DNA of 42,376 nucleotides from IMG/VR virus record IMGVR_UViG_3300036832_001683, positions 1 through 42,376 of that record; one strand, given 5' to 3'. Made by a program: the position numbers and the translations under genes. This stretch comes from a virus. The notes below the pieces were generated by a model. The model was given only the letters and a program-made list of their open reading frames with translations, was not told where the DNA came from and made no database searches. Positions 1-5,666 of the stretch are shown piece after piece (position 1 is the stretch's first letter; every line of letters begins with the position of its first letter).

Positions 1-609
1 GCCGTCCCGTTCACGATCACCGCGCCGGGCAACTACTATTTGCCAGCCAACCTGAGCGTTTCTTCAGGAACGGGCATTACGGTTAACGCCAGTGCGGTAA
101 CTATCGATTTGAACGGACGTGCGCTCACCTCGACTGGCGGTTCAATCGGGATCAACGTGACCAATCATGAGGAGGTCGTTATCCAGAATGGCAGCATTGA
201 CAACTTTACTGCCGCGAATAAGTACGGGATTTTGTTTAACGCGGCGACCGTTGGCCAGAACCAGAAGAACTTGGTCAAAAACGTCAATTTCGACAATGAC
301 TGGATCGGGGTGCTGATTATTCGAGGCTCTATCGACGAGGTTGAACACTGCAATTTCGATGGGGGCACCTACGGAATTTACGATATTCTCTCTGATGGCG
401 GCGACCGGTTCCAGGCCGATAACAGCCAAAACCAGACCTTCGGCATTGTCTCGGTGAGTTCGCCTACGGCAGGTAATCTGATCGAAGATTGTCTGTTTGC
501 TAACGAATCGGCAGCAGGATTTTTAGCGGGTAACGGCGGCGACAGATTCCGCTTTAACAGCACAGTTAACGGAACCCTGCACATCGGAGGGGTTCTGCTT
601 GGATTTTAG
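1..609 (+). CDS. Right-handed parallel beta-helix protein, 5' end missing
   Basis: The reading frame is open from base 1, so the gene starts upstream and only its last 202 codons are here. The protein has the short-period pattern of NosD/pectate-lyase-like beta-helices: an opening like 'FTITAPGNYYLPANL', then T-[IV]-x-L-N-G and V-[IV]-x-N-G-x-[IL] steps and regularly spaced N, D and G turns. In phages this fold is usual in tailspikes and capsule depolymerases, but no catalytic residues can be assigned. It could equally be a secreted carbohydrate-binding protein made in infected cells. The downstream lipoprotein and cytochrome, both apparently exported, make an envelope role plausible. Fold fairly sure; function open. 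Confidence 0.7.
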   Translation, partial: AVPFTITAPGNYYLPANLSVSSGTGITVNASAVTIDLNGRALTSTGGSIGINVTNHEEVVIQNGSIDNFTAANKYGILFNAATVGQNQKNLVKNVNFDNDWIGVLIIRGSIDEVEHCNFDGGTYGIYDILSDGGDRFQADNSQNQTFGIVSVSSPTAGNLIEDCLFANESAAGFLAGNGGDRFRFNSTVNGTLHIGGVLLGF

Positions 610-1141
610 AATTTTGGTTTCGATCCACGCTGGGATAGCCAAGTGGAAAGGCGTTAGCGCGCGCAACCGCTTCCAAGCGCAGGTTCGATTCCTGCTCCCG
701 GCTTTTCTCTTGATTATTGCCGGATGCAGCAAACCTCCGGCAAGCGTAAGTGCCGTTCATCAGCCTGTAGAAGCGCAATCACCTAATCCAGGTTGGCTGG
801 AGAGTCCGGCGAATCCGGAATCATCTTCCTCACCTTTACCATTACCATCACCTTCCCCTCCGGCGTTAACGCCTCCGGCCAGCCAGGAGATTTCTTTTTC
901 AAATCCAGCTGCTAACACAGCCTGGAACCAGTACGTAGATTCGTTTGAATCGGTCCGATCAGTACCGGCGCCTCCGGACTTGAGTGAGCCGAGCGCGATT
1001 GCCGCGCACATAGAGGAGATCAACCGGCGCCTGGCGATATTGCAGCAATCGCGCGCTACTCTCATGGGAAATCTGACGTCGCCCGAAGATCAAAAACGGT
1101 TCCGAACCGCAGAACAGTCTCTAAGTGAATCATCACAATAA
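599..1141 (+). CDS. Proline-rich lipoprotein (overlaps the tRNA-like element)
   Basis: Predicted 180 residues from a TTG at 599, chosen because GGAGGGG (586-592) lies six bases upstream; no ATG precedes the signal sequence. Residues about 30-43 form a hydrophobic stretch ending in the lipobox I-A-G-C (Cys43), so the mature protein should be a lipid-anchored envelope lipoprotein. After Cys43 come a Ser/Pro linker (LPLPSPSPP) and a C-terminal helix rich in E, R and Q. A lipobox plus a proline-rich tether resembles outer-membrane spanins, but no inner-membrane partner is adjacent and the protein is longer than usual. Codons 11-36 lie in the tRNA-like sequence, so the signal peptide may have arisen from it. 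The stop sits in the first copy of a 27-bp repeat. Confidence 0.6.
   Translation: MDFRILVSIHAGIAKWKGVSARNRFQAQVRFLLPAFLLIIAGCSKPPASVSAVHQPVEAQSPNPGWLESPANPESSSSPLPLPSPSPPALTPPASQEISFSNPAANTAWNQYVDSFESVRSVPAPPDLSEPSAIAAHIEEINRRLAILQQSRATLMGNLTSPEDQKRFRTAEQSLSESSQ
629..703 (+). tRNA. tRNA-like element, anticodon arm non-canonical
   Basis: Three tRNA helices are visible. The acceptor stem is 629-635 with 696-702 (seven pairs, one G-T). The D arm is 638-652, with GCC/GGC and a loop carrying A14-, G18G19- and A21-like bases. The T arm is 679-695, with GCAGG/CCTGC and loop TTCGATT. Bases 636-637 (TA) sit where positions 8-9 belong, and the 75-nt length fits. The anticodon arm does not: 653-678 gives only a four-pair stem (656-659 with 668-671) around an eight-base loop without U33, or a three-pair CGC/GCG stem around TTCCAA. 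No amino acid can be assigned. It may be a decayed tRNA, a tRNA-like mimic, or a real tRNA with an unusual arm. No CCA is encoded. Confidence 0.55.
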
Positions 1142-1147
1142 TGAGGC
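1121..1147 (+). repeat. 27-bp direct repeat, copy 1
   Basis: Bases 1121-1147 are identical to 1295-1321. This copy holds the last codons and TAA stop of the lipoprotein gene, immediately followed by an ATG in the overlapping TAATG arrangement. Confidence 0.9.
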
Positions 1148-1159
1148 AAGGTGGCTTAA

Positions 1160-1270
1160 ATGTCTAAGATGGATGATCTAGATAGTCTAGAAAAAGCCGG
1201 AGACGATGATTTTCTTGAAGCTCGTTTGGCATGGCTTCTAATTGAGTGGACTCCGGAAGGAGATTATTAA
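1160..1270 (+). CDS. Acidic 36-residue mini-protein between direct repeats
   Basis: ATG at 1160, stop at 1268-1270; 36 residues (MSKMDDLDSLEK... ending EWTPEGDY). It is strongly acidic, likely helical, with a hydrophobic patch ARLAWLLIEW. No family is recognised and there is no clear ribosome-binding site. It is the only open frame of note in the segment between the two 27-bp repeats, so it may have come in with, or be carried by, the duplicated segment. It could be chance coding, but its composition looks protein-like. Confidence 0.45.
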   Translation: MSKMDDLDSLEKAGDDDFLEARLAWLLIEWTPEGDY

Positions 1271-1294
1271 ACGTATGGCCGTATCCCCCGAAGA

Positions 1295-1321
1295 CTAAGT
1301 GAATCATCACAATAATGAGGC
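1295..1321 (+). repeat. 27-bp direct repeat, copy 2
   Basis: Identical to 1121-1147. This copy provides the start codon (1315) and first codons of the di-haem cytochrome gene. The lipoprotein gene uses the same sequence in copy 1 for its stop. Confidence 0.9.
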
Positions 1322-2532
1322 TGTTCAGCGTTTTTATCTTACTGATCGCGGGGAATGCTTACGGCCAGATCGGCGCGCCATTAGCCGGGCTTAACGCAAC
1401 TGAAGCAGCTCAGTTTGCTGTCGGGTTAGCGGAATTCCAGCAGGTAGAAAGTATCGATGAGGGTATCGGCCCCCTGTTCAACAACCAGTCATGCGTTGCA
1501 TGTCATAATAATGCAGCGATTGGCGGTGCTAGCACGGTGACCGAGACCCGCTACATGAACGCTTTCCAAGCTTCCGACCTGTTGCATCAGTCGAGCATTG
1601 TACCGTCTTTTAACGGGTTCCAGATTCAAGATCAGGTTCCGCCAGACGCCACGGTGGTAGCGCATCGCAAAGCGACGGCGTTATTCGGGATGGGTTTGAT
1701 TGAAGCGATTGCCGACCAAGACATCAAGGCTAACGTGCACGTTCCCAAAACTGCGGACGGCGTTAGCGGGACCCCTTCGATCGTTAACGATCCTGCTGCC
1801 GGTCAGAACGGAACGCCGAATATTAATACCGTTGGCCGGTTCGGCTGGAAAGCTCAGGATGCCAGTCTGTTAGAGTTTGCGGCAGACGCGTACCTGAACG
1901 AGCTTGGCGTAACATCGCGCATTGCAGGATTTGATAAGGATATTGCGCCCAGCGGGGGTGTTACCGGCCAAAGGAACCAATCGGCGTTACTGGCGATTGA
2001 GCCTGCGTTAACAGGGTTCGCCTTTGATCAATTGCAGGATATCGAAAACGGCGGTCCACCGCAAACCGACGGCCATACGGCGAATATCGATGAGTTCGCC
2101 GATTTCATGCGGATGTTAGCACCGCCGCCGCCGTTGCCGTTGACCGCGCAGGCTCAGCTTGGCCAGAAACTTTTTACGAGCACCGACTGCGTAGTTTGCC
2201 ATCGACCTTCAATGACAACTACGGCCAGCAATATTCAAGCGCTCTCTTTTAAAAATGTTCCGCTCTATTCGGATCTGCTTTTGCATGATATGGGCACATC
2301 TCTGGGTGACGGTATCGTGCAGGCTGCAGCTGGGCCGACATTTATGAGAACAAGTCCCTTATGGGGTTTGCGGTTCCGAGCGCAGAACGCCTTACTCCAT
2401 GACGGGCGTGCGGCAACGCCCACGGCAGCGATCATGGCCCATGACGGCGAAGGAGCAATTGTCCGGGCAAAATTCGCGGCACTGCCTTTAGCCGATCAAG
2501 CAGCACTCATAGCGTTTCTGCTGAGTATTTGA
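1315..2532 (+). CDS. Exported di-haem cytochrome c, DHOR (di-haem oxidoreductase) family
   Basis: 405 residues. An N-terminal signal peptide (MRLFSVFILLIAGNAYG) sends it to the periplasm. Two covalent haem sites are clear: Cys60-Val-Ala-Cys63-His64, in the context GIGPLFNNQSCVACH, and Cys292-Val-Val-Cys295-His296. Family blocks include ALFGMGLIEAI, RFGWKAQ with SLLEFAA, LLLHDMGTSLGDG and PLWGLRFR with LLHDGRA near the C-terminus. These match the DHOR or 'thiol oxidoreductase-like' family, relatives of MauG and bacterial cytochrome c peroxidases, which do redox chemistry with two haems. It is somewhat short for the family. Haem attachment would need the host Ccm system. Its ATG lies in repeat copy 2, right after a mini-gene. 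A respiratory-type cytochrome beside phage genes is unusual; it is an auxiliary gene or host DNA. Substrate unknown. Confidence 0.88.
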   Translation: MRLFSVFILLIAGNAYGQIGAPLAGLNATEAAQFAVGLAEFQQVESIDEGIGPLFNNQSCVACHNNAAIGGASTVTETRYMNAFQASDLLHQSSIVPSFNGFQIQDQVPPDATVVAHRKATALFGMGLIEAIADQDIKANVHVPKTADGVSGTPSIVNDPAAGQNGTPNINTVGRFGWKAQDASLLEFAADAYLNELGVTSRIAGFDKDIAPSGGVTGQRNQSALLAIEPALTGFAFDQLQDIENGGPPQTDGHTANIDEFADFMRMLAPPPPLPLTAQAQLGQKLFTSTDCVVCHRPSMTTTASNIQALSFKNVPLYSDLLLHDMGTSLGDGIVQAAAGPTFMRTSPLWGLRFRAQNALLHDGRAATPTAAIMAHDGEGAIVRAKFAALPLADQAALIAFLLSI

Positions 2533-2549
2533 GGATTGACATTGAGATG

Positions 2550-2582
2550 TTATCCCCTCAGGAAATTTCTCTAAGGGGATAA
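2550..2582 (+). terminator. Stem-loop after the cytochrome gene
   Basis: A perfect nine-pair stem, TTATCCCCT (2550-2558) with AGGGGATAA (2574-2582), and a 15-base loop, 17 bases after the cytochrome stop. No T-run follows, so it is a weak or Rho-assisted terminator, or an mRNA 3'-end stabiliser, rather than a classic intrinsic terminator. Confidence 0.5.
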
Positions 2583-2639
2583 CCGAACGCCCCAGTCTGT
2601 GCAAAACCGTACCAGGAATTAAATAATACGGCATTTAAA

Positions 2640-2792
2640 ATGAAAAATAAGGAAAAAATCAAACAAACTGAAAAAGGCAAATTTCCTCCGGCAATCTTTA
2701 ATCGCGGTTACCTGGCCAAGAAGAGGGGGGAAGCGTATCGGCGCGAACGCGAGATGTTGAGCAAAACCAGCCTGGGAGACATGATCAAATGA
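2640..2792 (+). CDS. Small basic protein, 50 residues
   Basis: ATG at 2640, TGA at 2790-2792. The product is very basic (MKNKEKIKQTEKGK..., then AKKRGEAYRRERE) and probably an extended tail plus a helix. No family is recognised. The stop overlaps the next start as ATGA (2789-2792), suggesting translational coupling in a chain of tiny genes running to 3072. There is no good ribosome-binding site, so confidence rests on composition and the overlap. Confidence 0.5.
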   Translation: MKNKEKIKQTEKGKFPPAIFNRGYLAKKRGEAYRREREMLSKTSLGDMIK

Positions 2793-2878
2793 ATTTCAGT
2801 GATAGTTTCGACTGGCCATTCGCGTCACTGTTGTTCTTTGCAACCATTTTCGTATGTTGGATCTGGAACACCAAGTAA
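2789..2878 (+). CDS. 29-residue single-span membrane peptide
   Basis: ATG at 2789 overlaps the previous stop; stop at 2876-2878. About 17 residues (FASLLFFATIFVCWIW) form one hydrophobic segment after an acidic N-terminus (MNFSDSFDW), and it ends NTK. The charge pattern suggests the C-terminus stays inside. Peptides like this in phages can be holin-like, accessory lysis or membrane-modulating proteins; none can be assigned. Confidence 0.5.
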   Translation: MNFSDSFDWPFASLLFFATIFVCWIWNTK

Positions 2879-2929
2879 ATGGATATGCCGTTTAAACGAG
2901 CTATAAGCCGATTCTGGCGTGTTTTATGA
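2879..2929 (+). CDS. Possible 16-residue leader peptide
   Basis: ATG at 2879 begins right after the preceding TAA and the frame ends in TGA at 2927-2929, overlapping the ATG of the next small gene. Product MDMPFKRAISRFWRVL, a short amphipathic basic helix. It may exist only to couple translation. Too short to be sure it is a real gene. Confidence 0.25.
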   Translation: MDMPFKRAISRFWRVL

Positions 2930-3072
2930 GCGAGGAAGGGAATCTACCGGCTAAGCCCGGAATTCTCGAATTTAAGCCTATCGATCTTGGAACTGTTTTG
3001 AATCCGATCAGTCCGGATGATGACCTTCTGGCCGAGATGCTTTCCGGATTAGAGTTTCCAGGGCAAGAATAA
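2926..3072 (+). CDS. Small acidic protein, 48 residues
   Basis: ATG at 2926 (in ATGA with the preceding frame), TAA at 3070-3072. The product (MSEEGNLPAKPGILEF..., then DDDLLAEMLSGLEF) is acidic with a likely C-terminal amphipathic helix. No family is recognised. Its end overlaps the end of the leftward gene at 3008-3214 by 65 bases in antisense, so the two transcripts would converge. Composition looks like a real protein. Confidence 0.45.
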   Translation: MSEEGNLPAKPGILEFKPIDLGTVLNPISPDDDLLAEMLSGLEFPGQE

Positions 3073-3214
3073 GGTCTCCGGCAAGGTTCCAGGCTTTCAG
3101 GAATTCGGGTTCAAGATCTTTACCCGCAACAATCATATGGCCAAGGGTAACGCGCAAATCGCGAACCAGATCGCGCGCGACGCAGAGCTGCGAGATCATC
3201 TGTTCGGGCGTCAT
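3008..3214 (-). CDS. Small helical protein, 68 residues, unknown
   Basis: Leftward frame starting at ATG 3214, 68 residues, mostly helical (MISQLCVARDLVRDLRVTLG... LAGDLILALETLIRKA). No family is recognised. A GC-rich hairpin lies immediately upstream of its start (3226-3249), followed in the reading direction by a T-rich stretch, so it may be controlled by attenuation or may follow a terminator. It converges with the small rightward gene ending at 3072. Either of the overlapping pair could be spurious. Confidence 0.4.
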   Translation of the reverse strand: MTPEQMISQLCVARDLVRDLRVTLGHMIVAGKDLEPEFLKAWNLAGDLILALETLIRKASRPEGHHPD

Positions 3215-3216
3215 GT

Positions 3217-3249
3217 TAACAAAACGGGCCCCTCCACTCAGAGGGGCCC
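3217..3249 (-). terminator. Leftward GC-rich hairpin with T-rich tail
   Basis: A perfect nine-pair stem, GGGCCCCTC (3226-3234) with GAGGGGCCC (3241-3249), and a six-base loop. On the minus strand it is followed by GTTTTGTTAAC, giving intrinsic-terminator geometry for leftward transcription. It lies only a few bases before the ATG of the leftward gene at 3214, so it could also be an attenuator. Confidence 0.6.
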
Positions 3250-3321
3250 AGGTCAGTTGAATTGACCGATGCTTCTTTGTGCTTACTAGGATTTGTCCAG
3301 TGCTTAATTCTGGATTAAACC

Positions 3322-3606
3322 ATGGGAATGGACAAGAAGAATCCTCCGCAAGAATGGACTTTTGAAACGCCGGTTGGCGATATCCTCAGAGATATTTACA
3401 CCTTTAGCGACGAGCTGCTGGCCAATCCGCCGCGATTGATCAGGCTGTATGCCGAACGAGTACAGGCGAACTGGGCTTTGAGCGGGTTAACCGACGGCCA
3501 GGAAGGTACGGTACTGGAAATGACGTTCAGCTGCAGGCCGGTTAAAGAAGGAGCGATCAAGCCGAATCTGCCCGAGGAACAAGTCAAAACCTTTTCAACG
3601 CGATAG
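3322..3606 (+). CDS. Hypothetical protein, 94 residues
   Basis: Rightward gene between two leftward terminator hairpins. Start ATG 3322 (a second in-frame ATG follows two codons on). The sequence looks genuine, with a regular hydrophobic pattern: DILRDIYTFSDELL, RLIRLYAERVQANW, then the strand-like GTVLEMTFSC. No family is recognised. It is likely cytoplasmic. It is the only rightward gene between 3072 and 8028, so it must be read by run-on from the left or from its own promoter; I could not pick out a convincing promoter. Confidence 0.55.
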   Translation: MGMDKKNPPQEWTFETPVGDILRDIYTFSDELLANPPRLIRLYAERVQANWALSGLTDGQEGTVLEMTFSCRPVKEGAIKPNLPEEQVKTFSTR

Positions 3607-3623
3607 ATCGAAAGAAGGAAAAG

Positions 3624-3664
3624 AAAAACCCCCTTGCCGGAGAGAACTAGAAACCGGCAAGGGG
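3624..3664 (-). terminator. Intrinsic terminator of the leftward operon
   Basis: Stem CCCCTTGCCGG (3630-3640) with CCGGCAAGGGG (3654-3664): eleven perfect pairs and a 13-base loop. On the minus strand the hairpin is followed by a TTTTTCTTTT run (plus-strand A-run at 3619-3628), the classic Rho-independent signature for leftward transcription. It closes the operon whose last gene ends at 3705. Confidence 0.85.
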
Positions 3665-3704
3665 TCAAGAAACCAAAACCAAACAAACTATATGCTAAAC
3701 CAAA

Positions 3705-4256
3705 CTACAATAATGAACTTCCGTTTATATTGTCAGGTTCCGGAGAAGGCTGCAACAACATTTGCGCTTTTTTCTCTTTCCAGGCTTTAAGTTTCTGTTC
3801 GGCTTTTTCCAGGTCAAGTTTGCGCTGCTGGGCGCGGCTCATGCGCGCAGGACGTTGTTCCCACCCTGGTGGCTGCACCCAATTGGCCTGTTTACCCCTG
3901 CGTTTTTTCTGAACGTGTTCAGGTTCAACGATATCCAGCAGGAGCGCTAAGGCTTTGTTAACGTAATTGCTGCGTTCACCGCGCGGCATTGAATCGAGCT
4001 TCAGGGCGTACCCAACGTCAATCATGAAGTTCATCTTGGTTCTGGCTTTAGGTTTTGGCGGACGTTTGCCCCAGCCCGCGTTGCGCCTGCGGCCACCCCA
4101 ATTGCGCCCATGGCGAACGTTCCAGATGTTTTGCCATTCTTTTTTCTTTAGCGGGAACCCGGCAGCCTCGCGTTCGGCAGGGGTCGGCCTGCCTTTTTTG
4201 GAGTATTTCGGCTTAAGCTCTTTGAGAATTGAAATATCGTTTGGCTCATCACTCAT
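3705..4256 (-). CDS. Basic protein with ribbon-helix-helix-like segment
   Basis: 183 residues, last gene of the leftward operon. The N-terminal third is very basic (GRNWGGRRRNAGWGKRPPK). A central segment (KMNFMIDVGYALKLD, then PRGERSNYVNKALALLLD) has the strand-helix-turn-helix layout of ribbon-helix-helix DNA-binding proteins, with the usual R-S-x-x-[VI]-N start to helix B. The C-terminus is a long charged helix, probably coiled coil (RKLDLEKAEQKLKAWKEKK). It is probably nucleic-acid binding, perhaps regulating this operon. The start overlaps the upstream stop (ATGA, 4253-4256). The RHH assignment comes from pattern reading only. Confidence 0.6.
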   Translation of the reverse strand: MSDEPNDISILKELKPKYSKKGRPTPAEREAAGFPLKKKEWQNIWNVRHGRNWGGRRRNAGWGKRPPKPKARTKMNFMIDVGYALKLDSMPRGERSNYVNKALALLLDIVEPEHVQKKRRGKQANWVQPPGWEQRPARMSRAQQRKLDLEKAEQKLKAWKEKKAQMLLQPSPEPDNINGSSLL

Positions 4257-4750
4257 TGGATGTCTCCTTCCAGTTTAAGCAGGGTTTCATATTTTCCGGG
4301 CAATTCGCTATCGATTGAGCGCATCCGTTGTTCGATCCATTCGTTCCCTTGGAACCTGGGACTACAAAGCATTTCAAACTGCAAACCGATAAAGTCGGTA
4401 AACTCATCCATTTTCGCCGGAAGAATATGAAAACAACCGGTCTCGCCCGTCCGGTCATTACCGCCGAAGATCAAGCCGTAACCGTAGATCTCCATTTCGG
4501 AGTTATTTTTACTTTTCAGCTTGAAACGCGGATCGCCTGGGATTCTGTAAAGAAACTCATCGTCATAGACCAGATCGATGGTGTTAGAATTTTTCATTCG
4601 CACAATGGTTTTCATATCGATGCAGGAGCATCGGAGGATCTTATGCCAGTCTTCTAGCTCATCGCTTACCTCGATCATGTCGATCGATTGACGGTAAGGA
4701 TCGATCAGGAGACCGTGAATCCTGTGTGGTGTGTGTGTTTTGGTTTTCAT
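4253..4750 (-). CDS. DUF3846-like protein
   Basis: 165 residues. It opens with a nucleotide- or regulator-type 'LLIDPYRQSIDMIEV' strand, then VYDDEFL and the glycine-rich IYGYGLIFGGNDRTGE block. This arrangement recalls the small DUF3846 family common in phages and conjugative elements, whose function is unknown. The C-terminal third is acidic and helical. Its leader (AAAACCAATG) has no Shine-Dalgarno sequence. It overlaps the RHH gene downstream. Family identification is tentative. Confidence 0.5.
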   Translation of the reverse strand: MKTKTHTPHRIHGLLIDPYRQSIDMIEVSDELEDWHKILRCSCIDMKTIVRMKNSNTIDLVYDDEFLYRIPGDPRFKLKSKNNSEMEIYGYGLIFGGNDRTGETGCFHILPAKMDEFTDFIGLQFEMLCSPRFQGNEWIEQRMRSIDSELPGKYETLLKLEGDIQ

Positions 4751-4756
4751 TGGTTT

Positions 4757-5122
4757 TTACATTGTGTCCCAGATTGCCAAAGCATCTTTGGCCTGTTTTC
4801 TGACAATGGCATTAGGCGAGTGTAAATTAGCTCTCCATTGATCCATTTGACGCTTAGAAGGAACTCCGGGAGGTGGCGTCGGTTCGGGAATTTCCTTGCC
4901 TGTTTTCGGGTCAACTGGAACAAATCTGTAAGCCGGTTTTCTGGGTGTGGGATTAACGTAGACAGGCTCCGAAGGCTCCAGATTATCGATAGAGTCTTGC
5001 AGGTTTTGAACCTGATCTTGGAGTTCATCTATTTTATCGTTAAGGCTATCGATATCGTCATCAGCTCTTAAAGAGGAGGCCAGCAAAAGCAGGCTGGCTG
5101 CTGCAGTAATTAATATTTTCAT
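4757..5122 (-). CDS. Secreted coiled-coil protein with FVPVDPxTGKE motif
   Basis: The start was placed at ATG 5122 rather than any upstream in-frame start, because it puts a textbook signal peptide at the N-terminus (MKILITAAASLLLLASSLRA, cleavage after Ala20). The mature part begins DDD, then four or five heptads of coiled coil (residues 24-48: IDSLNDKIDELQDQVQNLQD), a proline-rich linker, and FVPVDPKTGKE at 67-77. It ends with a helical RQMDQWRANL...IVRKQAKDALAIW segment. 121 residues. It should act in the periplasm or outside the cell. The motif at 67-77 recurs, one residue changed, in the giant virion protein at 30013-34026. No family is known to me. An 11-pair stem-loop precedes it in the mRNA. 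Confidence 0.7.
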   Translation of the reverse strand: MKILITAAASLLLLASSLRADDDIDSLNDKIDELQDQVQNLQDSIDNLEPSEPVYVNPTPRKPAYRFVPVDPKTGKEIPEPTPPPGVPSKRQMDQWRANLHSPNAIVRKQAKDALAIWDTM

Positions 5123-5154
5123 TTGTGTGTTTTGGTTGCAGGGTTGACTGCTTT

Positions 5155-5183
5155 CTTCCCCTTCGGCAAAAGCGAAGGGGAAG
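5155..5183 (-). other. Intercistronic stem-loop in leftward operon
   Basis: Eleven perfect pairs (5155-5165 with 5173-5183) and a seven-base loop, in the gap between the stop at 5193 and the start at 5122. No T-run follows on either strand, so it looks like an mRNA processing, stability or attenuation element rather than a terminator. Its place just before a secreted-protein gene could uncouple that gene's expression. Confidence 0.55.
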
Positions 5184-5192
5184 CGAGCGCAA

Positions 5193-5666
5193 TCAGCTTT
5201 TCTTAGAGAGCAGGTCAATCAGCGCTGAAGCCTGACCCATGGTGAGGGTCTTTAGATCGAACAAGCCTTCGGTCAGGTTCGGCAATACCGACAACAGTTT
5301 ATGGATATGCATCGGAGTGACTGACATCACCGTTTCGGTTTGCCAGGTTGTGAACAGGCGTTTGTTGATCAACTTGTGCAGGAAGCGCAGTTGCGGCTCA
5401 GTAACCGGCCTAGGATCGTCCGGGCTCACTTTGCCTACGCGGTACCTTGGTTTATCGCCAGGAAGAGGTACAAGGGGTTTCCAGGGCCCTGGTAACGGTA
5501 AGGGAAGTTCCTTTTGCTTTTGCTTCTGATCGGCCAACGCTTCGGCTCTGCCAAAAGCCCAGCCTTGGATAAAGGCTGCTTTAATAGAGGCAAAATCGGC
5601 GTTTGGCAGTTCAGGGAAACCTTTCTCGCAATACCAATCTTCAAAAATCTCTTCCTTACTCTGCAT
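5193..5666 (-). CDS. Hypothetical protein, 157 residues
   Basis: The N-terminal helical region (EIFEDWYCEKGFPELP... FIQGWAFGRAEALADQ) has a conserved-looking 'F-x-x-GW-x-x-GR' segment. A basic/proline linker follows (KQKQKELPLPLPGPWKPL). The C-terminal part (PVTEPQLRFLHKLINKR ... LTMGQASALIDLLSKK) resembles a short helical domain frequent in phage and plasmid proteins, in which 'T-x-x-Q...L...L' is followed by 'LT-x-x-x-AS-x-[LI]I'. Function unknown. The start overlaps the end of the DUF7192-like gene by 11 bases, so it is probably translated with the AAA+ pair. Confidence 0.6.
   Translation of the reverse strand: MQSKEEIFEDWYCEKGFPELPNADFASIKAAFIQGWAFGRAEALADQKQKQKELPLPLPGPWKPLVPLPGDKPRYRVGKVSPDDPRPVTEPQLRFLHKLINKRLFTTWQTETVMSVTPMHIHKLLSVLPNLTEGLFDLKTLTMGQASALIDLLSKKS

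Noticed and set aside
653-681. Reading the tRNA-like element as tRNA-Gly(TCC) or tRNA-Trp(CCA)
   Set aside because: Loops CTTCCAA or TTCCAAG can be drawn, but the flanking bases then fail to pair (G-G and C-C), and no room remains for a variable loop.
1-2640. Left region as host DNA with the tRNA-like element as a prophage attachment site
   Set aside because: No integrase or second copy of the tRNA end is visible, and the same GTTAAC excess and tightly packed genes continue across the region. Kept only as an alternative for the cytochrome.
3396-3686. Leftward 96-codon frame opposite the 3322-3606 gene
   Set aside because: It would read through the strong leftward terminator hairpin and has a low-quality sequence; the rightward frame looks more like protein.
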